Assembly: GCA_007280315.1 (NCBI GenBank)
Contig: QYQC01000013.1
Location: 1 to 8,379, forward strand
Length of the DNA: 8,379 bases
From: Betaproteobacteria bacterium
GTDB taxonomy: Bacteria > Pseudomonadota > Gammaproteobacteria > Burkholderiales > SG8-39
Direction: 5' to 3'
Shown here piece after piece: positions 1 through 5,914 of the stretch (positions are counted from its first letter, which is position 1; the number at the start of each line of letters is the position of its first letter). The notes beneath the pieces are model-generated. The model did not search any database. It saw only the letters and a list, made by a program, of their open reading frames with translations, and was not told the DNA's origin. A program made the position numbers and the translations under genes.

Positions 1-5
1 ACACC

Positions 6-11
6 AAGGAG
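6..11 (+). promoter_or_regulatory. Ribosome binding site of the PsiF-family gene
   Basis: AAGGAG lies 8 bases before the ATG at 20, within a purine-rich leader. It is a strong Shine-Dalgarno match and fixes the start. The promoter itself must lie left of the window. Confidence 0.8.
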
Positions 12-19
12 AGAGAGAA

Positions 20-379
20 ATGAACAAGCTAATGGCAGCGCTGGTGGCAGGCCTGTTTTGCGTTTCTGTGGCACAAGCCCAGGACAAGAAACCGGTCGAA
101 AAATCCGCACCCCCAGCGGCGGAGAAGAAGATGACGACCCAGCAGAACAAGATGGGCGAATGCAACAAAGAAGCCAAGGAGAAGAAACTCGGCGGCAGTG
201 AGCGCAAGAAATTCATGAGTGAGTGCCTGAAGGGTGGGAGCGCGGCAGTTCCGGCGGCAGCAGTCAAACCGACTGAACAGAAGCAGAAAATGGGTTACTG
301 CAACAAGGAAGCCGCGACAAGACAACTGAAAGGCGACGAGCGCAAGAAGTTCATGAGCGAGTGCCTGAAGAAGGGATAA
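20..379 (+). CDS. psiF: PsiF-family secreted repeat protein
   Basis: A 119-residue protein with two copies of the PsiF repeat. The N-terminus is a signal peptide: Lys3, a hydrophobic core at about residues 4-18, and a probable cleavage after Ala-Gln-Ala (residue 20), so the mature protein should be periplasmic. Repeat 1 (about residues 41-72) and repeat 2 (about 86-118) both follow the pattern QxKMGxCNKEA...L.G.ERKKFMSECLK. Each has two cysteines, which could form a disulfide per repeat in the periplasm (inference). A lysine- and alanine-rich linker separates them. E. coli PsiF has the same two-repeat plan and similar length and is induced by phosphate starvation through PhoB; its biochemical role is unknown. 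Whether this copy responds to phosphate cannot be seen, because the upstream region is outside the window. The gene has its own terminator and is probably independent of rapZ. Confidence 0.9.
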   Translation: MNKLMAALVAGLFCVSVAQAQDKKPVEKSAPPAAEKKMTTQQNKMGECNKEAKEKKLGGSERKKFMSECLKGGSAAVPAAAVKPTEQKQKMGYCNKEAATRQLKGDERKKFMSECLKKG

Positions 380-404
380 CGAAACCTTTCTTCCCGGACC
401 CGCG

Positions 405-436
405 AAGGGGCGCAAGCACGGCTTGGGCCCTTTTTT
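405..436 (+). terminator. Rho-independent terminator after the PsiF-family gene
   Basis: A stem-loop starts 26 bases after the stop codon. AAGGG (405-409) pairs with CCCTT (428-432) and CAAGC (413-417) pairs with GCTTG (421-425). A small internal loop (GCG against GG) separates the two helices and the apical loop is ACG. A run of six T follows directly (431-436). This should end psiF transcription before rapZ, so rapZ needs its own promoter within the short remaining gap. A TATATT box at 436-441 could be its -10, but no good -35 is seen. Confidence 0.8.
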
Positions 437-467
437 ATATTCTGCGGCCGGATGATATGCTGCGACC

Positions 468-1304
468 ATGCAACTGGTTCTGATCAGCGGCCTTTCCGGT
501 TCGGGCAAGAGCGTCGCCCTCAATGTGCTGGAAGACAGCGGCTACTATTGCGTCGACAACCTCCCGGTCGCGCTGGTGGTGCCGCTGCTCGAATCGCTTG
601 CCGGCTCCGGCCACGAACGCGTCGCCCTGAGCATGGATGCGCGCAGCGGCCAATCGGTGCGTGAATTGCCGCAGACCGTTGCCGCGCTCAAGCAACAGGG
701 CGTGGACGTGAGGTTGCTGTTCCTGGATGCGAAGGACGAAACCCTGATCAAGCGTTTCTCGGAAACGCGGCGGCTCCATCCGTTAAGCCAGGGCGAACTT
801 ACTTTGGCCGAAAGCATCGCACGCGAACGCGAATTGCTGGACGACGTCGGGGAGCTTGGTCATCATATCGACACCAGCGAGCTCTCGCCAAATACGCTGC
901 GCAGCTGGATCAAGAACCTGGTCGAAGTCGACCGCTCGCGCCTGACGCTGATGTTTGAGTCGTTCGGTTTCAAGCAGGGATTGCCACTGGATGCGGATTT
1001 CGTGTTCGACGTGCGTTGTTTGCCCAACCCTTTTTACGAGCCGCAGCTGCGCGAGCTGACCGGCCTGGACAGACCGGTTGCCGCGTTTCTGGAGAAAGAC
1101 GAAGCGACGCGAAACATGTACCGCGACATCCACGCTTTCATCGCCAACTGGCTGCCCGCATTCGAACGCGAGAACCGCAGCTATCTTACCGTCGCTGTCG
1201 GCTGCACTGGCGGGCAGCACCGTTCGGTGTATTTCGCCGAACGGCTGGGTGCCGCGTTCCGCGCCAACAACCAGGTGATGATCCGGCACCGGCAGATACG
1301 ATGA
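468..1304 (+). CDS. rapZ: RapZ/YvcJ-family nucleotide-binding protein (RNase adapter homologue)
   Basis: A 278-residue cytoplasmic protein close to the usual 280-290 of the family. A Walker A P-loop GLSGSGKS is at residues 8-15, a Walker B-like strand RLLFLDA at 82-88, the family motif DVRCLPNP at 181-188 and the C-terminal signature GCTGGQHRSV at 245-254. In E. coli, RapZ binds glucosamine-6-phosphate and the sRNAs GlmY/GlmZ and guides RNase E; in other bacteria the role is less clear. Two details differ from the E. coli protein as I recall it: the residue after LPNP is Phe189 instead of the ligand-sensing His, and the chain ends at ...RHRQIR without the extra basic tail used for sRNA binding. 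The true function here may therefore differ. The ATG at 468 puts the P-loop at the normal distance from the N-terminus; no strong ribosome binding site precedes it. The stop codon overlaps the ubiX start (ATGA). In betaproteobacteria this gene is often near hprK/ptsN, but the gene to the left here is psiF. Confidence 0.95.
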   Translation: MQLVLISGLSGSGKSVALNVLEDSGYYCVDNLPVALVVPLLESLAGSGHERVALSMDARSGQSVRELPQTVAALKQQGVDVRLLFLDAKDETLIKRFSETRRLHPLSQGELTLAESIARERELLDDVGELGHHIDTSELSPNTLRSWIKNLVEVDRSRLTLMFESFGFKQGLPLDADFVFDVRCLPNPFYEPQLRELTGLDRPVAAFLEKDEATRNMYRDIHAFIANWLPAFERENRSYLTVAVGCTGGQHRSVYFAERLGAAFRANNQVMIRHRQIR

Positions 1305-1909
1305 AAAAGAAGACGATAACACTTGCGTTCACCGGCGCCTCGGGCATGTCCTACGGCATACGCCTGCTCGAATGCCTGCTTGCGTCGGAGGTACGCGTAT
1401 ATCTGCTCTACTCGCAGGCGGCGCAGGTGGTCGCCAAACAGGAGTTGGATCTCACTCTGCCCGGGCGCACCGCCGAAGCAGAGGCGCTTTTTGGCGCGCG
1501 CTTCAAGGCGCAGCCGGGCCAGCTGCGGGTATTTGGCCGGGAAGAATGGTTCGCGCCGGTGGCATCGGGTTCCAACGCGGCCGACGCCATGGTGATCTGC
1601 CCCTGCACCACAGGTACGCTCGCCGCAGTCGCCGCGGGAATGTCGGACAATCTGATCGAACGCGCCGCGGACGTCATGCTGAAAGAACAGCGCAAGCTGG
1701 TGCTGGTGCCGCGCGAAACACCGTTCTCGGCGATCCACCTGGAAGCGATGCTCAAGCTAGCGCATGCCGGCGCCGTCATATTGCCGGCCAACCCGGGCTT
1801 CTACCACCGGCCGCAGAGCGTCGCCGCCGTGGTCGATTTCATCGTCGCGCGCGTGCTCGACCAGCTCGGCGTCGAGCAGGATCTGATGACGCGCTGGGGT
1901 GACGATTAG
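1301..1909 (+). CDS. ubiX: Flavin prenyltransferase UbiX
   Basis: A 202-residue flavoprotein that joins a dimethylallyl group to FMN, making the prenyl-FMN cofactor used by UbiD-type decarboxylases in ubiquinone synthesis and aromatic metabolism. The FMN-binding start FTGASGMSYG is at residues 10-19, VASGSNAADAMVICPC at 87-102, MSDNLIERAADVMLKE at 114-129, the PRETP motif at 137-141 and NPGFYHRP at 164-171. Ser14, Glu48, Ser89, Lys128, Arg138, Glu139 and Tyr168 match the known active-site set of the Pseudomonas enzyme with a constant shift of one residue, so it should be active. The ATG at 1301 overlaps the rapZ stop as ATGA, implying coupled translation; a longer reading frame opens upstream inside rapZ but has no family content. 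No ubiD is in the window. No T-tract terminator follows, only the hairpin-rich gap. Confidence 0.96.
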   Translation: MKKKTITLAFTGASGMSYGIRLLECLLASEVRVYLLYSQAAQVVAKQELDLTLPGRTAEAEALFGARFKAQPGQLRVFGREEWFAPVASGSNAADAMVICPCTTGTLAAVAAGMSDNLIERAADVMLKEQRKLVLVPRETPFSAIHLEAMLKLAHAGAVILPANPGFYHRPQSVAAVVDFIVARVLDQLGVEQDLMTRWGDD

Positions 1910-1998
1910 TCGGACGCCAGTGACCACAGCTTCGCTATATACGGCGTCTTAAATACAGTCGCATGCGCGTAGCGACCATTGCGCGCTGCGCGCGCCGA

Positions 1999-2045
1999 CC
2001 GTGTTTTCCGCGTGGATAAAAAGCGTATCCACGCGGAAAATACGG
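1999..2045. repeat. Large hairpin A with conserved loop core
   Basis: Arms of 20 bases, 1999-2018 and 2026-2045, pair throughout with a single G-T wobble near the base (the inner 15, TTTTCCGCGTGGATA, are perfect). The 7-base loop is AAAAGCG. The apical 17 bases, 2014-2030, read GGATAAAAAGCGTATCC and recur on the other strand in hairpin B. No T-run follows on either strand, so it is not a classic rho-independent terminator, though it lies where the convergent ubiX and CoA-ligase transcripts would end. A partial match to the loop (GATAAAAA) also occurs at 2051-2058. Confidence 0.85.
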
Positions 2046-2085
2046 TTATTGATAAAAACAAGGACGGTGTTGTGGGGTAATACAA

Positions 2086-2136
2086 GATCCTCGATTGCGC
2101 ACGGATGTGCTTTTTATCCGTGCACAATCGAGGATC
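2086..2136. repeat. Large hairpin B, inverted relative of hairpin A
   Basis: Arms of 21 bases, 2086-2106 and 2116-2136, pair with one mismatch (C2098 against A2124 on the + strand; a G-T wobble on the - strand). The 9-base loop is GTGCTTTTT. Read on the - strand, the apical 17 bases (2103-2119) are GGATAAAAAGCACATCC, identical to the core of hairpin A at 15 of 17 positions. The outer stem (starting GATCCTCGATTG) is unrelated to that of A. The one mismatch pairs as a wobble only on the - strand, and the core has the A orientation on that strand, so both elements fold best when the core reads GGATAAAAAGC. Confidence 0.85.
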
Positions 2137-2137
2137 C

Positions 2138-2161
2138 GCGCGGACGGCATCTCGTCCGCGC
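2138..2161. repeat. GC-rich hairpin C
   Basis: GCGCGGACG (2138-2146) and CGTCCGCGC (2153-2161) form a perfect 9-bp stem with a 6-base loop, GCATCT. It begins one base after hairpin B ends, and an overlapping 10-bp palindrome TCCGCGCGGA (2135-2144) offers an alternative fold. No T-run follows. Confidence 0.7.
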
Positions 2162-2162
2162 C

Positions 2163-2197
2163 AAATCCCAACCCTTCAATACCGCGCGGCGGGATTT
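2163..2197. repeat. Weak hairpin D next to the ligase stop
   Basis: AAATCCC (2163-2169) and GGGATTT (2191-2197) can pair over a 21-base loop, which itself contains the palindrome CCGCGCGG (2182-2189). It is the weakest of the arms and could be chance; it is listed because it completes the string of adjacent inverted repeats. Confidence 0.4.
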
Positions 2198-2213
2198 ACG
2201 TCGCTACGCATAA

Positions 2214-3854
2214 TCAGCCGGTCATGCGTAACTTGAACCGCTGCAGCTTGCCGGTTTCAGTCCGCGGCAGCGACGCCATGAATTCAACCGAGCGCGGGTA
2301 TTTGTAGGGCGCGATTGTCTTCTTCACGAACTCCTGCAGTTCTTTCACCATCGGTTCGTTGCCGGTGTAGCCCGACTTGAGCACCACAACGGCTTTCACG
2401 ATCTGCCCGCGCTCGGCGTCCGCCACGCCGACCACGCCGCATTCGGCCACGGCCGGATGCTGCAGCAGCGCGGCTTCGACCTCGGGCCCGGCAATGTTAT
2501 ATCCGGCGGAGATAATCATGTCGTCGGTGCGTGCCTGATAGTAGAAATAGCCGTCAGCGTCCGTCTTGTAGGCATCGCCAGTCAGATTCCACCCGCGCAG
2601 ATTTCCTTGGATGATCACGTAGTCTTTCTGCCGTGGGTCGGCGAGGTAGCGGCAGCCGGTAGGTCCTTGTACCGCCAGGCGCCCGACCACGCCCGGCGCG
2701 CAGGGTTTGCCGGCGTCGTCGACTACCATCGCCGCATAGCCGGGGATGGCGTAGCCGGTGGCGCCGCGGCGCACGCGCTCGGGAGTGTGCGAAATAAAAA
2801 TATGGATCATCTCGGTCGCACCGATGCCGTCGATGATTTCAATGCCGCTCGCCTCCTTGAACATCTGCCGCGTTGCATCGGGCAGTGCTTCACCCGCGGA
2901 GACGCATTTCTTCAGACTCCTTAGGTCGTGGTTCCTGACAAGACCGGCCATCTGGCGATAGAAAGTCGGCGCGGTGAAGCAGATCGTCGCCTTGAATTTC
3001 GCGATGGTCGCGAGCAGGGTGTCGGGCAGCAGCCGCTCGATCAGCACTGTGGACGCGCCGAAACGCATGGGGAAGCACAGCAGGCCGCCCAAACCGAAGG
3101 TGAACGCAAGCGGCGGCGTACCGCAGAAAATATCGTCGCGGCTGGGTTTGAGACAGGACCTGGGGAAACAATCGCACATCGCGAGCACGTCCCGATGAAA
3201 ATGCACCGTGCCTTTGGGCCGCCCGGTCGTGCCTGAAGTGAACGCTATCAAACACGGATCGTCGGCCGCAGTGTCGACGTTTGCAAACGTGGTCGGCTTC
3301 GCCGCGAGCCTTTGCTCGAGCGACCCGGCACCGGCGTCATTGAAGTAGAGCACCTGCTTCAGGCTGCGGCAGCCGGCTCTTGCCAGCTCCATTTCTTCGC
3401 TCAGGCGCAGGTCGCACAGCGCGGCGCCGACCTTCGCCTTGTCGATAATTTGAACCAGTTCGGCCGCCCGCAACAGCGGCATGGTGGGCACCGCGATCAG
3501 GCCGGCCTTGGTCACCGCCAGCCAGCAGGCGGCCATCATCGGGTTGTTGGGTGCGCGCAGCAGCACGCGATTGCCCGGCTTGAGTTTCAGGTCCTCGGTC
3601 AGGACGCGCGCAATCTGGTTGGCGCGATCGAGCAGCGTCCGATAGGTGCAGGAATAGGCCTTGCCGTCGATCAGGGCGCGGATAACGGTGCGCTCGCCGT
3701 GGCCGCCAGCGACCATTTTGTCGAGCAGTTCGACGGCACAGTTCATGCGTTTCGGATACTTCAGCTCCGGCAGCTCGAACGCGAGCTTCGGCCACTGGTT
3801 CTTCGGCGGCAGATTATCGCGGACAAAAGTATCGACGTGAGCCGTGGGTTCCAT
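2214..3854 (-). CDS. Acyl/aryl-CoA ligase, benzoate/2-aminobenzoate-CoA ligase type
   Basis: A 546-residue adenylate-forming enzyme that activates a carboxylic acid with ATP and CoA, via an acyl-AMP, to an acyl-CoA. Motifs of the ANL superfamily appear in order: phosphate-binding loop FTSGTTGRPKG at residues 205-215, GIGATEM at 343-349, GWNLTGD at 421-427, the hinge region ARTDDMIISAGYNIAGPEVE at 441-460, and PRTETGKLQR at 530-539 with the catalytic lysine at 536. All key residues are present and the length is normal. The N-terminal HVDTF.RDNLPP..QWP stretch and the overall pattern resemble the benzoate-CoA/2-aminobenzoate-CoA ligase branch, so an aromatic or alicyclic acid is the likely substrate (from family memory, not shown here). 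The start is set by GGAG 5 bases upstream. It is the last gene of the - strand run, 67 bases after the acyl-CoA dehydrogenase, and its stop codon abuts the hairpin element. Confidence 0.92.
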   Translation of the reverse strand: MEPTAHVDTFVRDNLPPKNQWPKLAFELPELKYPKRMNCAVELLDKMVAGGHGERTVIRALIDGKAYSCTYRTLLDRANQIARVLTEDLKLKPGNRVLLRAPNNPMMAACWLAVTKAGLIAVPTMPLLRAAELVQIIDKAKVGAALCDLRLSEEMELARAGCRSLKQVLYFNDAGAGSLEQRLAAKPTTFANVDTAADDPCLIAFTSGTTGRPKGTVHFHRDVLAMCDCFPRSCLKPSRDDIFCGTPPLAFTFGLGGLLCFPMRFGASTVLIERLLPDTLLATIAKFKATICFTAPTFYRQMAGLVRNHDLRSLKKCVSAGEALPDATRQMFKEASGIEIIDGIGATEMIHIFISHTPERVRRGATGYAIPGYAAMVVDDAGKPCAPGVVGRLAVQGPTGCRYLADPRQKDYVIIQGNLRGWNLTGDAYKTDADGYFYYQARTDDMIISAGYNIAGPEVEAALLQHPAVAECGVVGVADAERGQIVKAVVVLKSGYTGNEPMVKELQEFVKKTIAPYKYPRSVEFMASLPRTETGKLQRFKLRMTG

Positions 3855-3859
3855 GAAAT

Positions 3860-3863
3860 CTCC
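3860..3863 (-). promoter_or_regulatory. Ribosome binding site of the CoA ligase gene
   Basis: On the - strand GGAG stands 5 bases before the ATG (3852-3854). It supports this start. The rest of the 67-base gap holds short overlapping inverted repeats (GCCAG..CTGGC type) with no T-run, and no clear promoter. Confidence 0.7.
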
Positions 3864-3921
3864 AGTCAGTCGGCCAGCTCTGGCTATGCCAGGAAAACAA
3901 GTAAACCGCTCTTACCGGCAG

Positions 3922-5082
3922 CTACCCCTTCAAGGTCTCGCGCGCGATGATCAGTTTTTGCACCTCGGTCGCACCTTCGTAGATGCGCAGCGCGCGAATC
4001 TCGCGATAGAGTTTTTCCACCGGGTAGCCGCTTACCACGCCGAGGCCGCCGAATATCTGCAACGCGCGGTCGATCACCTGCTGCGCCGATTCGGTGGCGA
4101 CCATTTTGGCCATCGCCGCTTCGCGCGTAGTGCGTGCGCCCTGAACGTCGCGCTGCCAGGCGGCACGATAGGTGAGCAGCGCGGAACTGTCGATGGCCGT
4201 GGCCATGTCGGCGATCGCAGCCTGCGTAAGTTGAAAATCGGCCAGCGTCTGGCCGAACATCTTGCGTCCCTTGGCCCGCTCCAGCGCCTCGTCCAGAGCG
4301 CGCCGCGCGAACCCGAGCGCGGCGGCAGCCACTGACGCACGAAAAATGTCCAGCGTCTGCATTGCCACCTTGAATCCCTGACCGGATTCGCCCAGGCGCT
4401 GCTTTGCGCTTATGCGGCATGCGCGAAAACGCAGGCTTGCCAGCGGATGCGGCGCGATCAGTTCGATACGCCCTGAAATCTCCAGGCCCGGCGTGTCCGC
4501 ATCGACGACGAAGGCGCTGATGCCTCGGGCCCCCGCGGCTTCTCCGGTGCGGGCAAACACACAATAGAAATCGGCGATGCCGCCGTTGGATATCCAGGTT
4601 TTCTCGCCTTCGAGCACATAGTACTCGCCGTCGCGACGCGCGCTGGTGCTCATTGCGCCCACATCCGACCCGGCATCGGGTTCGGACAAGGCGAACGCGG
4701 CGATGGCCTCGCCGCGGGCAACGCGCGGCAGATAGCGCTGCTTCAACTCCTCGCTGCCGGCGATGGAAATCGCGCCCGAGCCCAGCCCCTGCATGGCGAA
4801 GGCGAAATCGGCCAGGCCCTCGTGTCGCGCCAGCGTCTCGCGCGCAATGCACAGCGAACGCGAATCGATTGCGGCCGAGGCGCCGCCATAAGCCGCGGGC
4901 ACGCAGTGCCTCAGCCAGCCATCGCGGCCCAGGCGGCTCACCAGATCGCGGCACAACGCATCCACGCCCTTGCCGTGGTCAAGGTGCGCCACGTTCGCCG
5001 CTGCCCAGGCATCGAGATCGGCCGCCAGCCGGCGCTGCGGCGCGTCGAAAAACGGCCAATCAAGATAGGTCTTGTCGCTCAT
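3922..5082 (-). CDS. Acyl-CoA dehydrogenase
   Basis: A 386-residue flavoenzyme expected to oxidise an acyl-CoA to the 2,3-enoyl-CoA, passing electrons to an electron-transfer flavoprotein. Family signatures: FALSEPDAGSD at residues 130-140, the FAD/substrate segment EKTWISNGG at about 160-168, GRKMFGQ at 272-278, the FGG turn at about 344-346 and RIYEGATEVQK at 366-376. The Glu of YEG (residue 369) is at the position of the catalytic base in medium-chain acyl-CoA dehydrogenase. The length is typical (380-390). The frame is open to an earlier ATG at 5190, but the extra 36 residues are unlike the family and would overlap the hydrolase gene, so MSDKTYLDWPFF at 5082 is chosen. That start has only a poor Shine-Dalgarno and lies 10 bases after the hydrolase stop, so coupled translation is likely. 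Next to an aryl-CoA ligase it may act on a ring-derived CoA ester, as in the aerobic 2-aminobenzoyl-CoA route of Azoarcus; this is inference. Confidence 0.93.
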   Translation of the reverse strand: MSDKTYLDWPFFDAPQRRLAADLDAWAAANVAHLDHGKGVDALCRDLVSRLGRDGWLRHCVPAAYGGASAAIDSRSLCIARETLARHEGLADFAFAMQGLGSGAISIAGSEELKQRYLPRVARGEAIAAFALSEPDAGSDVGAMSTSARRDGEYYVLEGEKTWISNGGIADFYCVFARTGEAAGARGISAFVVDADTPGLEISGRIELIAPHPLASLRFRACRISAKQRLGESGQGFKVAMQTLDIFRASVAAAALGFARRALDEALERAKGRKMFGQTLADFQLTQAAIADMATAIDSSALLTYRAAWQRDVQGARTTREAAMAKMVATESAQQVIDRALQIFGGLGVVSGYPVEKLYREIRALRIYEGATEVQKLIIARETLKG

Positions 5083-5092
5083 TCTGGCGCGT

Positions 5093-5803
5093 TCAGCTGA
5101 TGTTTGTGGCGAGGAACGCCAGGGATCGCCCGCGCGCGAGTGCGGCGCTCTGCTGGTTGTAGGCTGCGCGGTCCCAGCAATTGAAGCCATGATCGACGCC
5201 GGGATAGACGTCGATGCGCACGCTTTCGCGCCCGGCGAAAGTCTGTTTTACCGCCTCGACCGCAGCGGCCGGAATGTAGCTGTCGTTGCCGGCGAAGTGG
5301 AACAGTACCGGACATTTTATTTTTCCGGCCTCATCCAGTTTGGTGTGAATGCCGCCGCCGTAATAGCACACTGCCGCGTCAACGCCCGCGTTGGCCGCGC
5401 AAAGGTAAGACAGCATCCCGCCCATGCAATAGCCGACGGAGGCTACCTTGCCACCGCCTTCTGGCAGTGCGCGCAACGCGGCGACAGTGGCGGCCAGGTC
5501 TTTCAGACCGGCGGCGAAATCGAATTTCTGCATGTAGCCGATTCCGGTTTTGAAATCCTCCTGACCGTAGCCCAGTTCGACCATGGGCTGCATGCGCCAG
5601 AACAGGTCGGGCGCGAGAACGGTATAGCCGTCGCTCGCGTATTGATCGGCCACTGCACGAATATGCGAGTTGACGCCGAATATTTCCTGGATCAGGACGA
5701 TGCCGGGTCCCTTTCCCGTTTTTCCTGCCCCGGGGGGCAACGACAAGTAGCCCTTTAATGTGCCCCCGTCCGATGCCTTGATGTCGATCCAGCGTGAATT
5801 CAT
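5093..5803 (-). CDS. Dienelactone hydrolase family protein
   Basis: A 236-residue alpha/beta hydrolase, exactly the usual size of bacterial dienelactone hydrolase (carboxymethylenebutenolidase), which opens dienelactone to maleylacetate in chlorocatechol-type pathways. The complete Cys-Asp-His triad is visible: Cys126 in the nucleophile elbow VGYCMGG, Asp174 in AGND and His205 in VDHGFNC. Glu40 in QEIFG matches the conserved active-site glutamate of the family. No signal peptide, so cytoplasmic. The ATG at 5803 is preferred because GGGAGG stands 5 bases before it; an in-frame ATG at 5821 would place that site inside the coding region. No catechol dioxygenase or maleylacetate reductase is nearby, so the actual substrate may be another lactone, ester or thioester linked to the neighbouring CoA enzymes. 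Confidence 0.94.
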   Translation of the reverse strand: MNSRWIDIKASDGGTLKGYLSLPPGAGKTGKGPGIVLIQEIFGVNSHIRAVADQYASDGYTVLAPDLFWRMQPMVELGYGQEDFKTGIGYMQKFDFAAGLKDLAATVAALRALPEGGGKVASVGYCMGGMLSYLCAANAGVDAAVCYYGGGIHTKLDEAGKIKCPVLFHFAGNDSYIPAAAVEAVKQTFAGRESVRIDVYPGVDHGFNCWDRAAYNQQSAALARGRSLAFLATNIS

Positions 5804-5808
5804 TGCCG

Positions 5809-5814
5809 CCTCCC
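5809..5814 (-). promoter_or_regulatory. Ribosome binding site of the dienelactone hydrolase gene
   Basis: GGGAGG on the - strand, 5 bases before the ATG at 5801-5803. It decides between this start and the ATG 18 bases upstream. Confidence 0.8.
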
Positions 5815-5851
5815 TGACCAATGTTAATCGCCGATCCCGTCTCGAAGGCTC

Positions 5852-5880
5852 AATATATTGGCCTCCCGGCGTTTGCGCAA
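5852..5880 (-). promoter_or_regulatory. Possible sigma70 promoter for the hydrolase-dehydrogenase-ligase genes
   Basis: On the - strand TTGCGC (5875-5880) and TATATT (5852-5857) are 17 bases apart; the -10 matches 5 of 6 consensus bases and the -35 only 3 of 6. Transcription would start near 5845, about 40 bases before the hydrolase ATG. The -10 lies inside a 10-bp palindrome CAATATATTG (5851-5860), which could be an operator. The site is in the only long gap (154 bases) of the - strand gene run, which makes an internal promoter plausible but not proven. Confidence 0.35.
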
Positions 5881-5914
5881 GCCACAGTAAAAGGAACCCG
5901 CGTTCTAGCTCTTG

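Larger units (their letters stand above)
1967..2209. repeat. Hairpin-rich intergenic element bounded by 10-bp inverted repeats
   Basis: GCGTAGCGAC at 1967-1976 is perfectly inverted at 2200-2209 (GTCGCTACGC). Between them lie a short GC stem (GCGCG 1981-1985 with CGCGC 1989-1993) and four further hairpins, listed separately. The right end stops 4 bases from the CoA-ligase stop codon; the left end lies 57 bases after the ubiX stop. Small reading frames occur in all directions, but none looks like a protein and they cross the palindromes, so I see no gene in 1910-2213. A single folded strand could form a closed multi-arm structure. It could be a REP/BIME-like or MITE-like repeat, a structured RNA, or a chance cluster of terminator-type hairpins. 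No flanking direct repeat (target duplication) is seen. Confidence 0.5.

Noticed and set aside
44..67. Lipoprotein signal in the PsiF-family protein (Cys14)
   Set aside because: The residues before the cysteine (GLF) do not fit a lipobox, and a normal signal-peptidase I site (AQA) follows.
1016..1300. Upstream extension of ubiX within rapZ
   Set aside because: The frame is open only because of GC-rich codon bias; the residues are Arg/Ala-rich and unlike UbiX, while MKKKTITLAFTGASG at 1301 is the classic start.
1999..2045. Hairpin A as the rho-independent terminator of ubiX
   Set aside because: The stem is strong, but it is followed by ACGG-TTATTG on the + strand and has no T-run on the - strand either.
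1906..2127. Small - strand reading frame between ubiX and the ligase
   Set aside because: It translates both arms of hairpins A and B, which yields mirrored, low-credibility peptide sequence, and has no clear ribosome binding site.
1981..2161. Integron attC site or phage attachment site
   Set aside because: No integron core-site pattern (GTTRRRY type), no integrase gene, no gene cassette and no tRNA end nearby.
2001..2307. Small + strand reading frames across the intergenic hairpins
   Set aside because: They run through the palindromes and into the antisense of the ligase gene, have no ribosome binding site and no protein-like composition.
3884..4954. Long second reading frame on the - strand inside the acyl-CoA dehydrogenase gene
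   Set aside because: An Arg/Ala/Gly-rich out-of-frame shadow of the dehydrogenase, which itself has all family motifs in frame without interruption.
5083..5190. N-terminal extension of the acyl-CoA dehydrogenase from an upstream ATG at 5190
   Set aside because: The 36 extra residues have no family character and would overlap most of the end of the hydrolase gene; the start at 5082 gives the normal length.
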